Source of the DNA: Nodosilinea sp. BSH.14
GTDB lineage: Bacteria; Cyanobacteriota; Cyanobacteriia; Phormidesmidales; Phormidesmidaceae
Direction: 5' to 3'
Length of the DNA stretch: 9,700 bases
NCBI GenBank assembly: GCA_023264315.1
Contig: JALQST010000092.1
Coordinates: 1-9,700, forward strand
Every line of letters starts with the position of its first letter. Within the stretch, counting starts at the first letter, position 1. Of this stretch, positions 4,594 to 9,700 are shown piece after piece. Both the position numbers and the translations under genes were made by a program. The notes under the pieces were generated by a model. That model was given only the letters and a program-made list of their open reading frames with translations. It was not told the DNA's origin and searched no databases.

Positions 4594-6138
4594 TTAGCCG
4601 CCGAGGATAAACAGCCCCAGCATGGTTGCGCTGTTCCACAGACTATGCAGCAGCATCGGCGAAAATAGATTTCGGGAACGGCTGTAGACTCCGCCCAAAA
4701 TGCAGCCCAGCAGGGTGAGGGGCAGCACCTCTGAAAGGCTGAGGTGAGCAGCGGCAAAGATGAAGCCACTGATTCCCACAGCCCAGCCCACGGCCATGTA
4801 TTTGGTCAACGAGGGCAGCAAAAAGCCACGAAAGAGGGTTTCTTCAAACAACGGGGCGGCGATGGCGGCGGTGGCGAAGAAAACCACGAGGGCGACCGGA
4901 TCCTGTTCTTCTAGCACCGTTTGCAGGAGGGGATTGCTCCCTCCTTGGCCTTGCCAAAGGGTTTGATTGACCAAGGCCACGAGTAGCATCAACGGTAGGG
5001 CCACCAGGTAGCCGCCGACCCCCCACAAGACCCCTGACAGGGAGAGCTTGACCCGAAACAGACCAGTGGGCAAAGGTCGATGGGGCCGCACCGACAGCCA
5101 TAGCACCCCCAGCCCCCCCGCTGCCATCAGCAGGTAGTAGGTGAGGGAGAAGATCGCCCGTCCGCGACTGCTGAGGGCGACTCCACTAAGGCCCAAACCG
5201 CCGAGGATCAGGGGTAGCAGAATTTGACCCACAAAAAAGAAGCCCACGATCAGCACTTGCCAGATGGTTTCACCATCCCAGGGAATGACCCATTCTGGGC
5301 TGGCGGGGCGACGCAGCAGGGAATGTTCGCCTTTGAGGTACCACTGAAGACCCAGCCCCAGCATGATCCCAACCCCTAGGATCACCCCCAGGACGGGCAG
5401 GGTGCCAACGATGGCCAGTTTCACCAGTTGGTCTTGAGCGGCGATTTGCTCTTGGTCGAGCAGTTGTTGGCGATCGCCCTCCCGCTGCTCGAGCCGATAG
5501 AGCTGTTCCAGGGCGCGGGTTTCAAACCACCCCTTGAGGGACTGCCGTAGCCAAGCTTCGTCTTCGGGCAGGGCGGTTTCCTCCTGCCACAGGCGGGTGA
5601 GGGTTTTGGCGGTGCGCACCAGGGGTGGGGGGGCGGTTTCACTGGTTTGAACTTGGCCCCAGCGATCTAGGGCGGCAGGAAGGTTATCCTGGGCGGCGTC
5701 CATCAGTCCCAGGCGCACATCCAGCTCTGCAATCAGGGTTTGCTGCTGGGTGAGGGCGGTCTGCTGGCGGCGGGGCAGGGGTTTGCCGTCGTTGGCGGCC
5801 TCTCCGAGGTTGGCGGGCAAGGGGGATGCCGCCTGAACTAGGACGATTGCTTCATCCCGCACGGACTTGTACTGTTTTTGGGCGGTGCCGATGGGGTCTT
5901 CCCCCAGCAACCCCTGGCGCAGGAGAGGCCACTGGTCGGGGGGCAAGCCCGATCCATCCCAGGCGCTACTTTCGAGCAGCAAATCCGTTTGGTAAAGCTG
6001 AAGCTGACTGGCCACCTGGGGTTCCGTCAGACTATTCCATAGCGACTGCACCAGTACCAGCGATACCAGGGCCGTCAGCACCATTAGGGCCAAACGTTTC
6101 AAGGAAAGGCCCGTCGCCATAGGATCAGAATCCGCCAT
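4594..6138 (-). CDS. CPBP-family intramembrane glutamic endopeptidase (CAAX/Abi type)
   Basis: 514 residues. The N-terminal membrane helix (about 11-31) is followed by a largely soluble helical region (35-238), then six or more membrane segments from about 240 to the end. All three CPBP motifs are present: EETLFR (432-437), FAAAH with His465, and HSLWN (498-502). The two Glu and two His form the catalytic site of these Rce1-like membrane proteases. The long N-terminal extension is common in cyanobacterial members. The bacterial substrates are mostly unknown; relatives act in peptide maturation, immunity or signalling. The start at 6138 gives MADSDPMATG; an in-frame ATG 18 bp downstream (6120-6118) is the alternative, and neither has a strong Shine-Dalgarno. 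It lies 138 bp after the potassium channel gene on the same strand. Co-transcription is possible but not shown. A HIP1 site lies at 5470-5477. Confidence 0.92.
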   Translation of the reverse strand: MADSDPMATGLSLKRLALMVLTALVSLVLVQSLWNSLTEPQVASQLQLYQTDLLLESSAWDGSGLPPDQWPLLRQGLLGEDPIGTAQKQYKSVRDEAIVLVQAASPLPANLGEAANDGKPLPRRQQTALTQQQTLIAELDVRLGLMDAAQDNLPAALDRWGQVQTSETAPPPLVRTAKTLTRLWQEETALPEDEAWLRQSLKGWFETRALEQLYRLEQREGDRQQLLDQEQIAAQDQLVKLAIVGTLPVLGVILGVGIMLGLGLQWYLKGEHSLLRRPASPEWVIPWDGETIWQVLIVGFFFVGQILLPLILGGLGLSGVALSSRGRAIFSLTYYLLMAAGGLGVLWLSVRPHRPLPTGLFRVKLSLSGVLWGVGGYLVALPLMLLVALVNQTLWQGQGGSNPLLQTVLEEQDPVALVVFFATAAIAAPLFEETLFRGFLLPSLTKYMAVGWAVGISGFIFAAAHLSLSEVLPLTLLGCILGGVYSRSRNLFSPMLLHSLWNSATMLGLFILGG

Positions 6139-6276
6139 GCCATCTCAAGGGTGTTTGCAACATATTCAGCCGATCAACTGCGGCAGGTCAACACCCCTAC
6201 CGAGGGCGGGTGTCTCTGCCGTTGGCCCCCATCGCCACGGCTGGCAGCGGACCACCCTTCACTTTATCCCCCCGCT

Positions 6277-7338
6277 TCACCGCAGTCGAGCACCCCGGTA
6301 GCGCATTTCTCGTTTGAGGACGTTCTGTTGAACAAAATTCGGCATATCGCCCTGGTGGCCCATCAAAATCACCGAGTCGCCCTGGGCAAGATAGGTGTTG
6401 CGGTGGGGATGGATCATCACCTCACCGTCAGCGCGACGCAGGGCCACAATGATGAAGGTGCCCTGCCCCTTCACCTCAATGTCGCCGACGGTGCCACCGA
6501 CCAGAGAAGCGTTGGCTTCAATGACGATTTCGTTCAGTTGGATGTCCAGTTCCGCCAGAAATTCATTCAGCCCCTGGTGGCCATTGGTTTGCGCCAGAAA
6601 GTCTACGGCGGAGGGATGGCTAATCAGGTGAGCCATCCGCAGGGCGCTGATGCTGGCGGGTAGCACCACATGGTTGGCCCCGGCGAGGCGCAGCTTTTTC
6701 TCGGTGGAGGGCATTTCCCCCCGCGCCAAAATCATCAGGTCGGGGTTCATCTCCCGGGCGGTGAGGGTAATAAACACATTGGCGGCGTCGTTGGGCAACA
6801 CCGTCGCGAGGGACTTGGCCCGCTGGATGCCCACCGCTTCGAGGATAGTTTCGTCGGTGGCATTGCCCTGATAGACCAGGTAGCCCTGTTCCCGCGCCAT
6901 GGCAATCCGGATCGGGTCGTTATCGACCACGATGAAGGCTTGATGATCCGCCTTGAGCTTGCGGGCCACCAGTTGGCCAATGCGGCCAAACCCGCAGAGA
7001 ATGACATGGTTTTCCAGGCTTTCAATTTCCTTGGTCATACGTTTGAGGTTGAGGGCACGACGGATTTCCCCTTCGGTGATGAGTTGCACAAAGCCGGAGA
7101 CGGTGTAGGCCACGGACAGCGCCCCTGCCACAATCACAAAAATGGTAAACAGCTTGAGGATCGGGGAGGAGAGGGGCCGCACTTCGCCATAGCCCACCCC
7201 AAAGATGGTGATGACCACCATATAGACGGCATCGAGAAACCCCCAGCCCGCCATCATGTAGCCGGCCACCGCGAAGAGGATCGTCACCGCGAAGAAAAGA
7301 ATCCCGATAACAATGCGCCGAAAGGAGCTGGTTCGCAT
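6277..7338 (-). CDS. Two-TM potassium channel with cytosolic RCK (TrkA-N/TrkA-C) domains
   Basis: 353 residues. TM1 is at 8-29, the pore helix at 33-43, then the selectivity filter TIFGVGYGE (44-52) and TM2 at 62-85. The first RCK lobe starts HVILCGFGRIGQLVARKL (111-128) with the GxGxxG nucleotide-binding turn, and VVDND (137-141) supplies the acidic residue. The C-terminal TrkA-C lobe spans about 255-335, ending GDSVILMGHQGDM. This is the MthK/Kch-type layout: a tetrameric K+ channel in the membrane gated by ligand (ions or nucleotides) at the RCK ring. The filter ends in E instead of the usual D of GYGD; GYGE is seen in several bacterial channels. The ATG at 7338-7336 has GAGG about 6 bp upstream. 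In bacteria such channels set membrane potential and turgor; no ligand can be deduced here. Confidence 0.92.
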   Translation of the reverse strand: MRTSSFRRIVIGILFFAVTILFAVAGYMMAGWGFLDAVYMVVITIFGVGYGEVRPLSSPILKLFTIFVIVAGALSVAYTVSGFVQLITEGEIRRALNLKRMTKEIESLENHVILCGFGRIGQLVARKLKADHQAFIVVDNDPIRIAMAREQGYLVYQGNATDETILEAVGIQRAKSLATVLPNDAANVFITLTAREMNPDLMILARGEMPSTEKKLRLAGANHVVLPASISALRMAHLISHPSAVDFLAQTNGHQGLNEFLAELDIQLNEIVIEANASLVGGTVGDIEVKGQGTFIIVALRRADGEVMIHPHRNTYLAQGDSVILMGHQGDMPNFVQQNVLKREMRYRGARLR

Positions 7339-7467
7339 TCCGGCCTCAGCCTTTAAACCCGTCTTCGCCCCATCATAGGGGGAAGTTGGCCTCAGGTTGG
7401 TAGCCCGGTTGTCATCTCATCGGGTTTGTTGGATTTTGTGATCGCGCCACCCAACGCCATAGAAGAT

Positions 7468-7514
7468 ATCAAAGCCCTTCAGGGTTGTGTCGGGCAGCCT
7501 TGTGTCAGGCAGCC
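7468..7514 (+). repeat. Dispersed repeat copy B with 15-bp tandem duplication
   Basis: ATCAAAGCCCTTCAGGG leads into TTGTGTCGGGCAGCC (7485-7499), repeated at once as TTGTGTCAGGCAGCC (7500-7514) with one difference. Relatives lie at 2818-2848, at the glycosyltransferase breakpoint, and on the minus strand at 3775-3762, at the end of the ISAzo13 relic. All three copies share roughly TCAAAGCCTTTCA. It may be an IS end or a small interspersed repeat. Confidence 0.55.
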
Positions 7515-7596
7515 CGATCTAAAAAGTGCCGTGGCGACTTAATCAAACCTTAAGCAATGTCAAAGACGACGGCCAAGACATTTATAAAAAGACAGA

Positions 7597-7737
7597 CTTA
7601 TCCACAGCCCCAAGCCGAACTGTGGATAAGCCTATTTTTTTGCCCCAGGTGGGATCCTTAGTCTACTGTACCCCCGGCCACAGCAGGACTTGCAGGACGT
7701 ATCAAGTTAGCCACACAAAACGCTAACCTGTGGAAAA
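7597..7737. other. DnaA-box cluster, possible replication origin or DnaA-controlled site
   Basis: Perfect 9-mers TTATCCACA lie at 7598-7606 (plus) and 7629-7621 (minus). One-mismatch boxes are TTAGCCACA at 7707-7715 and TTTTCCACA at 7737-7729 (minus). TTTTCCACA is, as I recall, a preferred cyanobacterial box. An AT-rich stretch (7579-7590, TTTATAAAAAG) lies beside them. The first two boxes form an 11-bp perfect inverted repeat, CTTATCCACAG/CTGTGGATAAG (7597-7607, 7620-7630), with seven T after it (7635-7641). No plus-strand gene reads toward it, so a terminator is less likely than a protein-binding site. Neither dnaA nor dnaN is in view. Confidence 0.5.
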
Positions 7738-7896
7738 CTCAAGGAATCCTTCAGGTTTTAGCTCGCCTAGGCCGTGGGAGGCAAGGAGATCTAGGGTTTT
7801 GGGTTAAGCCCAGGTGAACCGGGTCAGATGAACTTGGGTTTTCGATTGTAGCTCACAATGCCCCCCAAGGGATTCTCCCAAAGACTGCTGATCAGG

Positions 7897-8228
7897 CAGG
7901 GTAATCGCATCTTAACCGAGTGCTCGTAGTGATGGGCAGAGGGCTAAGAAATAGCGGTTTATAGCGAGTTGAATCAGGCCCACGGCCTTAGCATTGTCGG
8001 ATCTTCGGGTTAATTGTCCATGGCGGCGGTATAGCGCTTCATCTTCAGACTGAGCTTCGACGGTTCGCGCTTCAGTAAACTGGCACTGAGGCGACGAATC
8101 AGCCCGAGGTTCTGGGCGGCATCGCCTTGGCGAATCCGACTGGCATCTTCATTGAAAGTGACATCAAGCACCCAATGGAGGCTGTTTTCCACCAGGGTTA
8201 AGCTGATGTGCATTTAAATTGCATTTAC
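7897..8228 (-). mobile_element. Internally deleted ISAs1-family element
   Basis: One end begins CAGGGTAATCGCATCTTAA (7897-7915), with the CAGGG start typical of ISAs1-family repeats. It lies beyond the C-terminus of the transposase relic, as expected for the 3' end. At the other side, the minus strand GTAAATGCAATTTAAATGC (8228-8210) resembles the same end but lacks a clear CAGGG tip. The gap between ends is only about 330 bp, versus more than 1 kb for an intact element. Confidence 0.6.
8010..8213 (-). pseudogene. ISAs1-family transposase, C-terminal fragment
   Basis: 67 codons. VENSLHWVLDVTFNEDASRIRQGDAAQNLGLIRR..LLKREPSKLSLKMKRYTAAMDN matches the conserved C-terminal block of ISAs1 (H-repeat-like) transposases: ENxLHWxLDVxFxED, then RxGxAxxN, then KxxRxxAAxD. 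The preceding residues (MHISLTL) do not belong, so the first ATG is not a natural start. The frame also stops a little short of the usual C-terminus. About 300 residues, including the first catalytic aspartate region, are missing. Confidence 0.85.
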
Positions 8229-8256
8229 AATAGCCCAGTAGCCTTGGAGGCCGCAA

Positions 8257-8283
8257 CGCCCAACCCCCCAGAGGGGTTGGGCG
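8257..8283. terminator. Strong GC-rich hairpin downstream of tRNA-Arg
   Basis: An 11-bp perfect stem, CGCCCAACCCC/GGGGTTGGGCG, has a 5-base loop. It lies 24 bp past the tRNA-Arg 3' end on that gene's strand, so it could stop tRNA transcription or protect the end. The trailing bases are not T-rich, so it is not a classical intrinsic terminator. Confidence 0.45.
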
Positions 8284-8306
8284 CAGTTACTGGGGGATTG
8301 GATCTA

Positions 8307-8380
8307 CGGGGCTGGCGGGATTTGAACCCACGACCTACCGCTTAGGAGGCGGTCGCTCTATCCTGCTGAGCTACAGCCCC
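8307..8380 (-). tRNA. tRNA-Arg (anticodon CCT)
   Basis: A complete cloverleaf is present. The acceptor stem GGGGCTG pairs with CAGCCCC with discriminator G. The D-arm is AGCTCAGCAGGATAGAGC, and the anticodon stem ACCGC/GCGGT holds the loop CTCCTAA with CCT at 8346-8344. The T-arm is GTGGG TTCAAAT CCCGC with one G-C-rich mismatch-tolerant pair. CCA is not encoded. It lies between the uvrB 3' end and the ISAs1 relic, on the same strand as both. Confidence 0.95.
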
Positions 8381-8555
8381 AGCATGGATAATATTTTACC
8401 CGATGCCTTCCCCTCCTTGGGCCGATGGTGCCGGTCTTGGACAAGATGGCCGGGGCAGGTACGGGCCAGGGTAGGATATCCCCCACCGGAGGCGTCTTCG
8501 GTGAAAGATCGGTGGGCGTGGGGAATCTGGCGGCAGGGGAAGGATGGGCACACCC

Positions 8556-9700
8556 CTAGGCCCGTTTACCCAAAAGCTGATCCCGCAGGGTTTTGATCCG
8601 GTCACGATACTTGGCCGCCTCTTCAAATTCGAGGTTTTTGGCGGCTTCCTTCATTTGTTTTTCGAGCTGGCCGATCAGTTCGGGGATGTCCTCCAGGGGT
8701 AGCTCTTCCTTGTGTTCGTAGGCTTCCTCAAGCTCTTGGGCATTGAGTCTGCGGGAAATATCGAGGAAGGAGAGGATGGAATTGCCCTTGCGCCGTTCGA
8801 TGGGTTTGGGAGTGATGCCGTTGGCCTGGTTGTAGGCGATCTGGATGGCGCGGCGGCGTTCGGTTTCGTCAATGGCCTTGGCCATGCTGTCGGTCAAATT
8901 GTCGGCATAGAGGATGGCCTGTCCTCGGACGTGACGCGCCGCCCGTCCGATGGTTTGAATCAGGGAGCGCTCGGCCCGCAAAAAGCCCTCTTTGTCGGCA
9001 TCCAAAATCGCCACGAGGGAGACTTCGGGCAAGTCTAGCCCCTCCCGCAGCAGGTTCACCCCCACCAGCACGTCGTAGTTGCCGTCGCGCAGGTCTTGGA
9101 TGATTTCGATCCGCTCGATGGAGTGGATTTCGGAATGCAGATAGCGCACCCGGACGCCGTTTTCTTCCAGGTATTCGGTCAGATCTTCGGCCATGCGCTT
9201 GGTTAGGGTGGTAACGAGGACGCGCTCCTGCCGCTGGGCACGGTCGCGCACTTCCCCCAGCAGGTCGTCGATTTGGCCTTCGGTGGGGCGCACAAACAAT
9301 TCCGGGTCGAGCACTCCGGTGGGGCGAATGATTTGCTCCACCACCTTGCCCTCGGCAATCTCCATTTCCCAGTCCCCCGGCGTGGCGGAAACGAAGACGC
9401 ACTGGTTCACCTTGTCCCAAAATTCCTCGGCCTTGAGGGGGCGGTTGTCGGCGGCACTGGGCAGGCGAAAGCCGTGGTCGATCAGCACCCTTTTGCGGCT
9501 GCGGTCGCCATTGTACATGCCGCGAATTTGGGGAATGGTGACGTGGGATTCGTCGATCACCAGCAGGAAGTCTTCTGGGAAGTAGTCCAGCAGACAGTTC
9601 GGCGCGGAACCGGGCGGGCGACCATCGATGTGTCGGGAATAGTTCTCGATACCCGAGCAGGTACCCACCTGGCGCATCATCTCGATGTCGTAGCTCGTAC
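8556..9700 (-). CDS. uvrB: UvrB, excinuclease ABC subunit B (C-terminal part)
   Basis: The last 380 or so codons are present; about 295 N-terminal residues lie beyond the window, judging by the usual length near 670. Reading in from the edge: SYDIEMMRQVGTCSGIENYSRH, the helicase DESH box (VIDESHVT, 9557-9534), SATPGDWE, TLTKRMAEDLTEYL, LREGLDLPEVSLVAILDADKEGFLR, and QTIGRAARHVRG (motif VI). A C-terminal UVR coiled-coil (about LIGQLEKQMKEAAKNLEFEEA onward) binds UvrC. UvrB verifies DNA damage after UvrA loading and, with UvrC, directs incision in nucleotide excision repair. The stop TAG is at 8558-8556. No frame damage is seen. The gap to tRNA-Arg (8381-8555) shows no further feature. Confidence 0.97.
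   Translation of the reverse strand, partial: TSYDIEMMRQVGTCSGIENYSRHIDGRPPGSAPNCLLDYFPEDFLLVIDESHVTIPQIRGMYNGDRSRKRVLIDHGFRLPSAADNRPLKAEEFWDKVNQCVFVSATPGDWEMEIAEGKVVEQIIRPTGVLDPELFVRPTEGQIDDLLGEVRDRAQRQERVLVTTLTKRMAEDLTEYLEENGVRVRYLHSEIHSIERIEIIQDLRDGNYDVLVGVNLLREGLDLPEVSLVAILDADKEGFLRAERSLIQTIGRAARHVRGQAILYADNLTDSMAKAIDETERRRAIQIAYNQANGITPKPIERRKGNSILSFLDISRRLNAQELEEAYEHKEELPLEDIPELIGQLEKQMKEAAKNLEFEEAAKYRDRIKTLRDQLLGKRA

Larger units (their letters stand above)
7339..7896. other. 558-bp gene-free region upstream of the potassium channel
   Basis: No convincing coding frame is seen. It contains the channel promoter region (unassigned), dispersed repeat copy B (7468-7514) and the DnaA-box cluster (7597-7737). 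From 7741 to 7896 I see nothing identifiable. Confidence 0.6.

Noticed and set aside
6670..7356. Long plus-strand ORF opposite the potassium channel
   Set aside because: It is a shadow frame rich in His/Gly/Asp, antisense to a clearly recognised channel gene.
7597..7641. Inverted repeat plus T-run as an intrinsic terminator
   Set aside because: No plus-strand gene reads into it, and the stem consists of two perfect DnaA boxes, so a binding-site explanation fits better.
9512..9517. TGTACA as a possible second CAST end
   Set aside because: It lies inside the intact uvrB reading frame, with no GACA/TGTC repeats beside it.

Overview
The window is chromosomal DNA from a cyanobacterium, probably a filamentous Leptolyngbya- or Phormidium-like strain. 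The evidence is an IctB-type membrane protein, three HIP1 octamers (GCGATCGC) and cyanobacterial-type insertion-sequence relics. Most intact genes are household or transport genes, but the gaps between them hold many decayed mobile elements.

Positions 1-857: the start of an alkyltransferase-like (ATL) DNA repair gene on the minus strand. Its leader is split by a 145-bp MITE-like element with 12-bp terminal inverted repeats and a 9-bp target duplication. A small membrane-protein ORF lies upstream and now ends inside the insertion. Positions 858-2680: ictB followed closely by a small exported protein, both on the plus strand. Positions 2681-3642: a glycosyltransferase cut short after 88 residues beside a dispersed repeat, divergent from an intact OsmC-family gene.

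Positions 3643-4453 are the most interesting part. A tRNA-Cys gene is abutted by what looks like the left end of a type V-K CRISPR-associated (Cas12k/Tn7-like) transposon. It has a TGTACA terminus and five TnsB-site-like repeats. A delocalised guide has 17 bases identical to the tRNA-Cys anticodon arm, with a GTC PAM exactly 65 bp from the transposon end. A two-repeat CRISPR remnant lies further in. No cas12k, tnsB, tnsC or tniQ gene and no second end is visible. The inner side runs into ISAzo13 and ISAs1 relics, so this is a decapitated CAST or one separated from its machinery.

Positions 4454-7338: on the minus strand, a two-pore-helix-type (2-TM) RCK potassium channel followed by a CPBP intramembrane protease. 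Positions 7339-8306: a long non-coding stretch with a DnaA-box cluster (a possible replication origin or DnaA-regulated site) and an internally deleted ISAs1 element. Positions 8307-9700: tRNA-Arg(CCT) and the 3' part of uvrB, both on the minus strand.

The genes do not form one pathway. The shared theme is repeated insertion and deletion next to tRNA genes and gene starts. Comparisons with CAST, IctB and IS families are from memory; no search was run.
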